From assembly GCF_012927105.1 (NCBI RefSeq), contig NZ_JABBFV010000019.1:1-64000 (forward strand): DNA of 64,000 nucleotides, read 5' to 3'. The stretch is from Sphingobium psychrophilum (GTDB lineage Bacteria > Pseudomonadota > Alphaproteobacteria > Sphingomonadales > Sphingomonadaceae). Shown here one piece after another: positions 44,677 to 53,019 of the stretch. Position 1 is the first letter of the stretch. Each line of letters opens with the position of its first letter. Under the pieces are notes generated by a model. The model saw only the letters and a program-made list of their open reading frames with translations, was not told the origin of the DNA and did not search any database. The translations under genes were made by a program, and so were the position numbers.

Positions 44677-45179
44677 GGTCGGTGCTCCCCGGCAACGTCG
44701 AGAATCGCGTCGATGATCCCGTTATGCGCGCCGCAGCGGCACAGATTACCGCTCATCCGCTCCTGCACTTCCTCCCGCGAAAGGGTGATGCGATCCGCCG
44801 CAAGATCGACGGTGAGATAGCTTGGCATGCCCGCAGCCACCTCTTCCAGCATGGCTGTCGCCGCGCAGATCTGGCCCGGCGTGCAATAGCCGCACTGGAA
44901 GCCGTCATGCTCGATAAACGCGGCTTGCAGCGGATGCAGAGCCTCGGCCGTACCCAGCCCCTCGATCGTTGTCACGGATCGCCCGTCCGCCTGTACCGCC
45001 AGGGTGAGGCAGGAGAGGACGCGCCTGCTGTCCAGCAGCACAGTGCACGCTCCGCAGGCCCCTTGATTACAGCCGACCTTCGTGCCGGTCAGGTGCAACT
45101 GCTCCCGCAACAGGTCGAGCAGCGATACGCGCGCATCGTCTGGAGGCGGAAAATCCTGTCCGTTGACCTTAATCGTCAT
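44673..45179 (-). CDS. 2Fe-2S subunit of the molybdenum hydroxylase
   Basis: 168 residues with both clusters: a plant-type ferredoxin CNQGACGACTVLLD plus an upstream Cys, and the helical C-terminal cluster CGYCTPGQICAATAM with NLCRCGA. There is no twin-arginine leader, unlike E. coli PaoA, so the complex is likely cytoplasmic. It is the first gene of the operon, 75 bp downstream of the MarR gene, which is the obvious candidate regulator. Confidence 0.9.
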   Translation of the reverse strand: MTIKVNGQDFPPPDDARVSLLDLLREQLHLTGTKVGCNQGACGACTVLLDSRRVLSCLTLAVQADGRSVTTIEGLGTAEALHPLQAAFIEHDGFQCGYCTPGQICAATAMLEEVAAGMPSYLTVDLAADRITLSREEVQERMSGNLCRCGAHNGIIDAILDVAGEHRP

Positions 45180-45253
45180 GGGGCTTGCTCCTCATTCGTC
45201 GCCAGTAATGCGACCGCGCGCTGCTCTCCTAAGTAAAACGAATGTCGTATTAT

Positions 45254-45706
45254 TCAATCATCGTTATATACGATTTTCGTAATCAGTGCGATGAACGGAT
45301 CGCGCTCTTCCGGCGCCAGCCGCTCCAGCATCAGCCGGTACATGTCCCGATACGTCTTGCACTGGACGGTGACATAAGACTGGCCTTCACCAGTAAGTTC
45401 CAAGGCAACGGCGCGGCGATCCTTTTCGACACGGGCGCGTTTGAGCAGGCCACGCTTGACTAGCCGGTCGGTCGCGGACGAAACCGTGGTATTGGCCGTG
45501 CCCAAAAAGCGCGCCACGTCGCTCGGTCCGCAGGCAGGATGCTGGGCGACATAGAAAAGCGTCTGCTTGTCGAGTTCGTTCAGAGGTTTTTCCGCGCTGA
45601 TAGCTTCGGCCAGCTTGTAACGGCGCGTGAAGGTTTCGAACGCAGAGCCCAGCGTGGCGAGTTGGTCGTCGGTCGGCTTTGTCATAGCGATCGCATAACG
45701 CGCCAT
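45254..45706 (-). CDS. MarR-family transcriptional regulator
   Basis: 150 residues with a winged helix: CGPSDVARFLGTANTTVSSATDRLVKRGLLKR (recognition region) and VEKDRRAVALELTGEG (wing). It is upstream of, and on the same strand as, the molybdenum hydroxylase genes, and divergent from the antiporter, so it may control either. The start may be 45706 or the second Met at 45685. MarR proteins typically respond to phenolic or aldehyde-like ligands, which would fit an aldehyde-oxidising enzyme. Confidence 0.88.
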   Translation of the reverse strand: MARYAIAMTKPTDDQLATLGSAFETFTRRYKLAEAISAEKPLNELDKQTLFYVAQHPACGPSDVARFLGTANTTVSSATDRLVKRGLLKRARVEKDRRAVALELTGEGQSYVTVQCKTYRDMYRLMLERLAPEERDPFIALITKIVYNDD

Positions 45707-45839
45707 GCCTGCTTATGGCTAGATGGCCTGGAGCATAAGTTTGTGACCAACATGGTCGACCCATCATCGACCTTCAGCGATCAGATTTTGCTCGCCAATA
45801 GCGGTCCTTCCGCTTCTTATTGACTTCGGAAATTGGCCT

Positions 45840-47576
45840 TTGTCGAAATTGGAGGATGACCGCGCGCACATCGACGGGTATCCCGGCAAGGGCGAGTTCT
45901 CATGGGCACCGCATCACCATCAAGTTCCATGGAGCGCCTGCTTGGAAATCGTTTCGATCATTCTGATATTGTTGGTTGCTGTTGTCGTCAGCGGCGCCAT
46001 TTCGCGCATGCTGCCCATCGCTCTGCCAACACCACTTGTTCAGATTGCGCTCGGCTTCCTGATCGGCCTTGTCTCCAACCTGCGTGTAGCGCTCGATCCC
46101 GAACTCTTTCTGCTGCTTTTCCTTCCGCCCCTGCTTTTCCTGGACGGTTGGCGCATTCCCAAGGATGAACTGCTCAAGGACGTCGCCACCGTCTTCGAAC
46201 TGGCGCTCGGGCTCGTACTGCTCACCGTCGTGGGTGTCGGCTTCTTCATCGACTGGCTCATTCCCGCGATGCCGCTGGCCGTCTGCTTCGCACTGGCCGC
46301 CGTGATCTCGCCGACCGATCCTATTGCAGTGTCCGCCATCGCGGCGCGCGTCCCCATTCCCAAGCGGATGATGCATATATTGGAAGGCGAATCCCTCCTC
46401 AATGACGCATCCGGCCTCGTTTGCCTGCGCTTTGCCATTGCGGCGGCGCTGACGGGCAGCTTTTCCGTGGGCGAGGCGAGCCTCACCTTCCTGTGGCTTG
46501 CCATCGGCGGAATTGCCATCGGCGTCGCCGTGACATTGATGGTCACGCGAACGAAAGCATGGATATCGGAGAGATTCGGCGAGGATACCGGATCGCAGAT
46601 CCTTATCAGCGTGCTCATCCCCTTCGCCGCCTATATATTGGCGGAGCATCTTCATTGCTCCGGCATCCTTGCAGCCGTCGCCGCGGGCGTGACCATGACG
46701 TTCGCGGAGATAAGCCGGCAGGCGCTGCCCGCCACCCGTATGCGCCGCAATTCGGTATGGGACACGCTCCAGTTTGCGCTCAACGGCATTATCTTCGTTT
46801 TGCTGGGTGAACAATTGCCTGGCATCCTCGCCGCCGCCAAGCAGACCGTGCGCCTGACCAATCATACCAATCCCTGGTGGCTGGGCATCTATGTTTTGGC
46901 GATCATGCTGGCGCTGGCCGCGCTGCGCTTCGCATGGGTGTGGATATCCTTCCGACTGACCCTTTTCCGTGCGCGCTACGACATGCCCTATCGTCGACCC
47001 GACTGGCGTCTGGTCGCCGCAATGTCCTTTGCCGGTGTACGCGGCGCGATCACGTTGGCGGGTGTGTTGACCATCCCGCTGACGCTGACCGATGGGACCG
47101 CTTTTCCCGCGCGCGACCTGGCGATCTTCCTCGCCGCGGGCGTCATCATCGTCTCTCTCATCCTGGCCAGTATCGGATTGCCTCTGCTGCTGCACGGGCT
47201 GACCATGCCCGCCGAACCATCGAAGCAGGCGGAAGAAGATGAAGCGCGTGTCGCCGCTGCGCAGGCCGCGATCAGCGCGATTGAGAATGTGCAGCACCAA
47301 ATGGCGCAGGGACGCAACGATGCCGACATCTATGCCGCCGCCGGTGCCCGCATCATGGACCTGTATCGCGAAAGAATCGACAGCCGGATTCAGCAAAGCG
47401 GCGATACGCACGAAACCCGCAAATACGCCCTGGTGGAACGCGACCTGCGACTAGCGGGGCTGAAGGCCGAACGGGATGCCATATTCCTAATGACCCGCAA
47501 CCGTTCAATTGGGAGCGAGGTTGCGCAAAAATTGATACGCGAACTTGATCTGTTGGAGGTTCGCTTCCGGATCTAG
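45840..47576 (+). CDS. CPA1-family Na+/H+ antiporter
   Basis: 578 residues. About twelve membrane helices with LFLPPLLFLDGWRIP, AVISPTDPIAVSAIAARVPIP (ion-binding helix with Asp) and GESLLNDASGLVCLRFA are the CPA1/NhaP signatures; FAGVRGAITLAG follows near the end of the membrane part. A hydrophilic C-tail of about 130 residues carries a coiled-coil. It exchanges Na+ or K+ for H+ at the inner membrane. The start is uncertain: TTG 45840 or TTG 45852, no ATG being suitably placed. Confidence 0.9.
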   Translation: MSKLEDDRAHIDGYPGKGEFSWAPHHHQVPWSACLEIVSIILILLVAVVVSGAISRMLPIALPTPLVQIALGFLIGLVSNLRVALDPELFLLLFLPPLLFLDGWRIPKDELLKDVATVFELALGLVLLTVVGVGFFIDWLIPAMPLAVCFALAAVISPTDPIAVSAIAARVPIPKRMMHILEGESLLNDASGLVCLRFAIAAALTGSFSVGEASLTFLWLAIGGIAIGVAVTLMVTRTKAWISERFGEDTGSQILISVLIPFAAYILAEHLHCSGILAAVAAGVTMTFAEISRQALPATRMRRNSVWDTLQFALNGIIFVLLGEQLPGILAAAKQTVRLTNHTNPWWLGIYVLAIMLALAALRFAWVWISFRLTLFRARYDMPYRRPDWRLVAAMSFAGVRGAITLAGVLTIPLTLTDGTAFPARDLAIFLAAGVIIVSLILASIGLPLLLHGLTMPAEPSKQAEEDEARVAAAQAAISAIENVQHQMAQGRNDADIYAAAGARIMDLYRERIDSRIQQSGDTHETRKYALVERDLRLAGLKAERDAIFLMTRNRSIGSEVAQKLIRELDLLEVRFRI

Positions 47577-47653
47577 TTTTCGGTGAAAGCGCCTCACGGC
47601 TTATTTGAGAGGCCGGTCAAGTTCGACTGGGGGCCAGGCGTTCGTTATCGACC

Positions 47654-49242
47654 GAGGCTGTGTAGAAACGCTCCCGAGGTGGAAGTCGCGCGGTAGTATC
47701 GGGAGGCCGCGGTGGCGGAATGCCCGGCCTTCGCATCGGCTTTTCAGGTGCGGATCACTGCAATGAGTGGCTGAATGCCCATGATCTGGATCATCCGCTT
47801 CATATTGTAGGCCAGCACGCACAAACTCATCTCGGTTCTGACGTTTTTGAGCGTCCTGGTCAGGAAGTGGGTGCTGCCCATCCAGGATTTGAGCGTGCCA
47901 AAGACATGTTCGATAGTCTGGCGTCGGATCCCCATGGCATTGGGTAACAGGTCCAATCGCTTCTGCATGGCATCGATCACCGCTTCATGCTTCCATCGTT
48001 TGACGCGCTTCACATATTCAGTGGTGCAGCGCGGTCGCAAAGCGCAGCTCTGGCAGGCGCTCAGGTTGCGGTAATGGTCGATGTCGCCGTGATGATCCAA
48101 CCGCGGACGCGCCTTGGTCAGATATTCCCCTGCCGGGCAGGTATAATGGTCATGGTCGGCGTCGTACACGAAGCCGGCCTTGGTAAATAAACCGCGCTGC
48201 GCCTAGCCGGACGTGTCGGTTCTGGGCACGCAGGGTAAAATGCCGGTGCCTTCGCATTCCATTACCTGTTCGCCGTTCATATAGTCGCGATCCGCCAGGA
48301 CGGTGATTTCAGGCGCGCCGATGGCGGCTTGCGCTTGCCGACCCATCGGCGCGAGCTGTGCCCGGTCATTGCCCTCGTTCACCACTTCATGCGCGACAAA
48401 GAGGTGGTATTCGGCATCCACTGCTGCCTGCAGGTTGTAGCCGACAATGCCAGTGCCGCGACCACTGCTGTTCATGGACCTGGCATCCGGATCGGTCAGC
48501 GACACCTGATGATCGGGCGCAGCCTCGACCTGTGCGGCCATTTCCTTCAAGAAACGCATCTGGCCGCGCAAGCCCGCGATCTTTTCTCGGATCTGATCAA
48601 CCCGCGCTTGCGGAACGTCGCTGGCCTCACGATCGGCACGATCGAGGGCCGCAAGGTACCGCTCGATACTGGCCTCAACCTGTTCGATCCGCTTGGCCGC
48701 TATGTGTTTTGTGTAGTTGCGATCCCGGTTGTTCACGGCTTTGAACTTGCTGCCGTCGATCGCAACGGTTGCCTGTCCGAACAGCCTCAACTGTCGACAC
48801 AGAGCCACAAACTGGCTGCACACCGCCCGGATCGCTGCACCATTATCCCGTCGAAAGTTGGCTATCATCTTGAAGTCCGGTGCCAATCGACCGGTCAGCC
48901 ACATCAACTCGACATTGCGCTGCGCTTCACGCTCCAGTCGTCGGCTAGACTGGATCCGGTTCAGATAGCCGTAGCGGTAGATCTTGAGCATCGTCGAAGG
49001 ATGATAGGCTGGGCGCCCGGTAGGCGCTGGGTTTGCCCCGGCAAAACCAACTGCCACCAGATCCAACTCGTCGATAAACGCCTCAACGACCCGAACCGGG
49101 TTATCTTCAGCTACATAATCATCGAGCGATGCCGGCAATAAAAAATCCTGTCGGCGGTCTTGTTCTTCCACGAAACGGCCCATCGGTAAGCCTCCCGAGA
49201 TCCCGGAAAACTCTACCATAAAACGGCGTTTTACACAGCCTC
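47654..49242. mobile_element. IS1182-family insertion sequence, copy 2
   Basis: Same ends, orientation, length and gene as the element at 6295-7883. The flanks are GACC (47650-47653) and GATC (49243-49246), an imperfect match, so the target duplication is degraded or the copy arose by recombination. By eye, differences from copy 1 lie only near the two ends (left within about 110 bp, right within about 55 bp); I saw none in the 1.4 kb between. Confidence 0.85.
47744..49219 (-). pseudogene. IS1182-family transposase with an in-frame amber codon, copy 2
   Basis: Identical in design to copy 1: the in-frame TAG (complement of 48203-48205) separates the N-terminal 338 residues from the Cys-cluster and C-terminal part. 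Protein differences seen are only SGISGG (SGISGV in copy 1) and LIAVIRT (LIAAIRT in copy 1). The first codon here is ATG at 49219 where copy 1 has GTG. An apparent extension to 49249 lies outside the element and is not part of the gene. Confidence 0.8.
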
Positions 49243-49422
49243 GATCCAAGTCGGCCGTTTAGCAGAAGATTTCTCGAATCCAGTTCCAGCCTGTCCGCTA
49301 TCGCATTCTGGCTGTGTCGCAATCGTTCAGCCCAAGAGGCACATTTGAAAAAGCAGGAGCCATCGATCAAAGAATCAGATGGATTGGCGGTCTGCGCGCA
49401 ATTTGCCTTTTCCGATGCCGGG

Positions 49423-49450
49423 CGTCGGCTTGCCTTAAAGCAAGCCGACG
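49423..49450. terminator. Perfect hairpin after the SDR gene
   Basis: CGTCGGCTTGC (49423-49433) pairs with GCAAGCCGACG (49440-49450) around CTTAAA, 22 bp past the SDR stop on the minus strand. It has no T tract but is strongly paired. It shares TCGGCTTG with the hairpin at 5908. Confidence 0.5.
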
Positions 49451-49471
49451 TGAAACCAGCGCGTGGAGGGC

Positions 49472-50206
49472 CTAGATCTGAGCTAGTCCGCCATCGGTGA
49501 ATAGCTCGCTTCCGGTCATGAAGCTGCTGTCGGATGAGGCCAGGAAAGCTGCAGCGGCCGCCACTTCAGACGGATCACCGACATGACCGATCGGCGTCGT
49601 CGCGCCCATCTCGATCATGGCGTCCCTGCCGACGACCTCGGCCGCCAGTTCGGTCAGCGTTGGCCCGGGCGAAAGCACATTGACGCGGATTCCGGTGCCA
49701 CGCAGATCCAGCGCCCAGCTTCGCGCGAGGTTGCGCACGGCCGCTTTGGACGCGCCGTAGATACTGAAGGCCGGCGTTCCCATCACGCCCGTGGTCGATC
49801 CAGTCAGGATGATCGAACCACCTGTGCCCATGAGCTTCAGCCCTTTCTGCACGGTGAGGATGGTGCCCTTCACATTGACGTCGAAGGTCTCGCTATAATG
49901 ATCGGGCGTGATGTCCGGCAGCGGCACCAGCGCGCCCGTTCCGGCATTGGCGAAGAGGATGCCTATCGATTCGCGTTCGGCCTTCACTGTCTCGAACAGG
50001 CGATCGAGATCGGCTGGGTCGGCGACCGAACCGGCCACGGCGCGGGCGTTGGACCCAAGTTCGCGCAGGGCGGCGTCGAGCTTTTCTTGTCGACGCCCGA
50101 AGATGTAGACGAACGCGCCCTCCGCGATGAAGCGCTTGGCCGATGCCAGGCCAATGCCCGTGCCGCCGCCGGTGATGATGGCGGTCTTGCCTTCCAGTCT
50201 GTTCAT
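49472..50206 (-). CDS. Short-chain dehydrogenase/reductase
   Basis: A classical SDR of 244 residues: cofactor loop IITGGGTGIGLASAKRF, ILFANAGTGAL, the Ser of LTGSTTGVMG and the Tyr-Lys pair in YGASKAAVRN. FGRRQEK after strand 2 suggests NADP(H). The substrate is unknown. The ATG at 50206-50204 has GGAGG seven bases upstream; a TTG four codons earlier is less likely. It is divergent from an HxlR regulator, its probable controller. Confidence 0.9.
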   Translation of the reverse strand: MNRLEGKTAIITGGGTGIGLASAKRFIAEGAFVYIFGRRQEKLDAALRELGSNARAVAGSVADPADLDRLFETVKAERESIGILFANAGTGALVPLPDITPDHYSETFDVNVKGTILTVQKGLKLMGTGGSIILTGSTTGVMGTPAFSIYGASKAAVRNLARSWALDLRGTGIRVNVLSPGPTLTELAAEVVGRDAMIEMGATTPIGHVGDPSEVAAAAAFLASSDSSFMTGSELFTDGGLAQI

Positions 50207-50249
50207 AAGTGCCTCCAAATCTAAGGTTGCACATAGCTGGCGGCCGACC

Positions 50250-50279
50250 TACCTAGAGACAAGTATGCACCTTTAGGTA
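50250..50279. promoter_or_regulatory. Operator-like repeat between SDR and hxlR
   Basis: TACCTAGAG (50250-50258) and CTTTAGGTA (50271-50279) form an inverted repeat with one mismatch and a 12-base spacer in the 83-bp divergent region. It is a plausible HxlR dimer site. Confidence 0.5.
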
Positions 50280-50289
50280 AGTATCAAAA

Positions 50290-50715
50290 ATGTCAAAAGG
50301 GCCTGAACCGGCACCCAGTCCTTCATTGATCGCAGGGGCACGCTCGACCGGAGCCGGTGCCCCCAATTTCACCTGCGGTCTCGATGCGACGCTCAAGGTC
50401 ATTGCCGGCAAATGGAAGCCGTTGATCCTCTATTTCCTGCTCCAAGGGCCCAACCGCTACGGCACCCTCAAACGCGCGATCCGCGACGTGAGCGATAAGG
50501 TGCTGATCCAGCAATTGAAGGAATTGGAGGCCGACGGAATACTTCTGCGCACTGATTACAAGGAGGTGCCACCGCGGGTCGATTATATGCTGACACCCCT
50601 GGGCTACAGCCTCGCCCAGGCGCTTGAACCGCTATGCAGCTGGGGCACCGAAAATATCGCGGAAGTGCAGAGGATTTTCGCCGAGCGCGATGGCTGGCGG
50701 CGCAAATCGGCTTGA
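50290..50715 (+). CDS. HxlR-family transcriptional regulator
   Basis: 141 residues with the family signature CGLDATLKVIAGKWKPLILYFL and then GPNRYGTLKRAIRDVSDKVLIQQLKELEADGIL, a winged helix. The conserved Cys at the start of the domain is the residue used by redox- or quinone-sensing members. It is divergent from the SDR gene and is followed by a deleted SDR relic, which may once have been a second target. Confidence 0.9.
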   Translation: MSKGPEPAPSPSLIAGARSTGAGAPNFTCGLDATLKVIAGKWKPLILYFLLQGPNRYGTLKRAIRDVSDKVLIQQLKELEADGILLRTDYKEVPPRVDYMLTPLGYSLAQALEPLCSWGTENIAEVQRIFAERDGWRRKSA

Positions 50716-50766
50716 TGCGTTTCTCGCCTTGTCGGACCAACGAGAATGGCCTGGCAAAGAGTCGAT

Positions 50767-51179
50767 ATGGCGAGGATACTCATCACCGGCGTTTCCACCG
50801 GCCTGGGCTTGGGTGCCGCATAGCCACTGTTTGCCGCCGGACATGCATGCAGATCATCGCGCTTGCCTTCGCGGTGGCGTGACACTGGCCCGGCGTGCTC
50901 AGCAATGCTGTCGATCCGGGTTGGGTGCGCACCCACATGGGCGGTGCATCGGCACCCGTCGACATCCTGACTGGTCGGGCAACGCAGAGTTGGCTCGCTG
51001 CGAGCGAGGACGACGCGGCGCGGACCAGTGGCGGCTATTGGCAGGCCATGCAGCGTAAGGAGCCGCCGACTTCTGCGGCGAGCCCCGACCATGGGGATCG
51101 CCTGATTGCGGCGATCGAGGCGCTTACGGGCGTGACGGTCGGTGCCAGCGGCCAACCGCGCAGCCGGCCGAGAGCCTAA
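50767..51179 (+). pseudogene. SDR with a large internal deletion
   Basis: The N-terminal cofactor loop is readable at 50767-50823 (MARILITGVSTGLGLGAA, then TAG). The C-terminal end is readable at 50895-51179 (LSNAVDPGWVRTHMGG through GGYWQAMQRKEP). The two are separated by only about 70 bp instead of roughly 450, so the catalytic centre is gone. The C-terminal pattern is that of WWOX-like or RDH-like SDRs. Confidence 0.65.
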
Positions 51180-51232
51180 TCTTCGGGCTTTTTCCAGCCA
51201 CTCGCAGCCAGTCCAAAATCAGGTGTCCAAGG

Positions 51233-51793
51233 CTACCTCTTGGTCGCGAATGCGGCGTAGCGCTCTCGCCAGGCGGCCACTTCGGCTCTCAAATGCGCAG
51301 GCGCTGTCTCTCCCGACAAGACGAAGCTGGCGACGTTTTTGTCGGGGTGCATCAGCATCTTCTTTGATCCATCGGTGAACCAAACCGGCACCAACTCATC
51401 GCACACGCCGTCGAGGATGGTGCCGGCCATGCTATTTTCGATCGCCTCGCTGCCGGGGAGCAAGCGGACCATGATCGATACGCCTTCGAAGCAATTCCGT
51501 GGCTCACGGACAAAATCGAGCGACACCAAAATGCCGGATCGGTCCGGACGGGCCTCGTCAGGCAACTCCGTCATCCTGCGCCAGCCGCAAAACCAGTTTC
51601 GGCAAATATGCGGACGTACGGCATGAATGCTGCACCCTTGCTCCGTCAGATGCGTACAATGGGTTCCGCCCGGCTTTTTGAAATCAGGCGTATCGACGGT
51701 GAGGATAGTGCAACAGATCGTGCAGTCGCCACACCCCCGGTCAGGGAGGACTGGGCCTAGCAACGTAGTTTCGAGATCTTCCTCAGCGCGCAT
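51233..51793 (-). CDS. YkgJ-family CxxCxxxCC zinc/iron-chelating protein
   Basis: 186 residues from ATG at 51793. The cluster CGDCTICCTIL, then CTHLTEQGCSIHAVRPHICRNWFCGW, provides the eight or so Cys residues of the CxxCxxxCC (YkgJ) domain, thought to bind Zn or FeS. Function unknown. The frame is open for another 54 codons upstream, but that part has no family sequence. It stands alone, convergent with the SDR relic. Confidence 0.75.
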   Translation of the reverse strand: MRAEEDLETTLLGPVLPDRGCGDCTICCTILTVDTPDFKKPGGTHCTHLTEQGCSIHAVRPHICRNWFCGWRRMTELPDEARPDRSGILVSLDFVREPRNCFEGVSIMVRLLPGSEAIENSMAGTILDGVCDELVPVWFTDGSKKMLMHPDKNVASFVLSGETAPAHLRAEVAAWRERYAAFATKR

Positions 51794-52010
51794 GCGGGCT
51801 GAGGTGCCCGGAGCTCGCCTAGAATGCAAGTAGGGTCGGGCGCGCGCAATCGCGCAGAATAGTTCCAAACGAGCGGCACCGACACCGATGCTACAGTCGA
51901 CCACAATCCGGACCTTGACGACGTTGGCTGGACCTTTGGAGACGTTCAGCAGCAAAAATTTCTTTCACCGGGAGCAGACAGTCCGCTAGCGAGCCCAAGC
52001 CAAAGAAATA

Positions 52011-52337
52011 TTAGCCCCGATGCTCGGCCAATACATTGGCGCGCTGTAATTGTGTCGTCCCACATCGACCCCGATCATAGCTGCCCACTGTCCGAATAAT
52101 CTCGCGCTGCTCCGGTTCGACGCGATGTCCTTCCACGATTCCCGCGAGCACAGGCGAAATCAGTTGGTCCAGCCGAGTCACGACATAGCAGGAGATATCC
52201 GGCTTTGCATGTCCGTTGCCGATACCACTATCGTCGGGAAGTAAAATATAGCGCCCTCCGGTGAGTGCTGCCATCGCCCGCATGACATATTGGGCGTTAT
52301 CCTCGACGCCGCTTGCCGCGACCGGGACAATCCTCAT
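52011..52337 (-). pseudogene. C-terminal fragment of a von Willebrand factor A-type protein
   Basis: MRIVPVAASGVEDNAQYVMR, then MAALTGGRYILLPDDSGIGN and CYVVTRLDQLISPVLAGIVEG are readable. I recognise this as the end of a VWA-domain protein common in alphaproteobacteria. The MIDAS-containing N-terminal part is absent: just upstream, near 52340, the sequence changes to an unrelated gene on the other strand. Confidence 0.5.
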
Positions 52338-52349
52338 GCCCTGCTCGTC

Positions 52350-52640
52350 TCGTCCTTTGCCGGGGGAGCATCTGGCAGCGATGGCAGGGAAGCCTCGCCG
52401 CGCTGTGCGCTTTGGTCTTCTGTGGTGCGTTGATCCTCGATCCCGGACCACTGGTCTGGATACTCTTCTGGGTGGCGATCAGCATGGCCGCTCTATTTGG
52501 TATGATGACGCCCTATCACGATGGCTGGTTGCGGCTCCAGCGCCTGGTCCTGCATGGCGTGCGCTCGCCAGTCGCACCTTTTATCGATGTCAGGAAGTTT
52601 GCACGCGTCTGGCAAAAGCCGCGTAACAGGTGCTTCCAGA
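52350..52640 (+). pseudogene. N-terminal fragment of a membrane protein (possibly DUF4153-like)
   Basis: IWQRWQGSLAALCALVFCGA, PGPLVWILFWVAISMAALFG and then LQRLVLHGVRSPVAPFIDVRK read like two membrane helices and the first cytosolic loop of a DUF4153-type protein. No start codon fits, and coding potential fades after about 52640. It abuts the VWA fragment, so both were probably joined by a deletion or rearrangement. Family assignment is tentative. Confidence 0.35.
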
Positions 52641-52742
52641 TTAGAACCCTGGTTCCAGTAATGGCCCTGCCACTTGGTATACGAAACTGGATGGGTTCTC
52701 TGCTCGACCGCAGCTATTCGCTTCAGATTGTCAAAGCGGCAT

Positions 52743-52769
52743 AGCAGTCCTTTCATCTGAAAGGCTGCT
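52743..52769. repeat. Stem-loop AGCAG/CCTTTCA
   Basis: AGCAG (52743-52747) and CCTTTCA (52749-52755) pair with TGAAAGG (52758-52764) and CTGCT (52765-52769): 12 base pairs with one bulged T. It lies in an otherwise featureless stretch, 52641-53019, before the receptor gene. Confidence 0.5.
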
Positions 52770-52897
52770 CGACTGCGTGACCCCTCAAGGGATTGCGAAT
52801 ACCAGCGGAAGCCCGTGGAGCGTCGATGCAGCCTAACCGGCATCCCTATCCGGCAAAAGGGGGAGTATCTTGCCGCAATGCTGACTGGGCCTGCTTC

Positions 52898-52914
52898 GTT
52901 GACGTCAAGTCAAC
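52898..52914. promoter_or_regulatory. Operator-like repeat upstream of the TonB receptor
   Basis: GTTGAC-N5-GTCAAC, 105 bp before the receptor ATG. The symmetry suggests a dimeric regulator (GntR- or LacI-like sizes are possible), but no partner is identified. Confidence 0.4.
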
Positions 52915-53019
52915 TGAACAGAAGAAAAGTCCTTCACGCTCTGCCCGACCGTGGGGGTATCGGGTGAGGACGACGCGATCAACGACATCGTGCAGCTATG
53001 AAATTCCAGGGGAGGTTAT

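Noticed and set aside
45260..45274. ATCGT-N5-ACGAT palindrome as a MarR operator
   Set aside because: It lies inside the last codons of the MarR gene itself, 80 bp before the FeS-subunit gene; chance or coding constraint is a simpler reading, though binding cannot be excluded.
45900..47411. A 503-codon open frame antisense to the antiporter
   Set aside because: Very Gln/Arg/Asp-rich translation typical of the reverse of membrane-helix codons; no domain.
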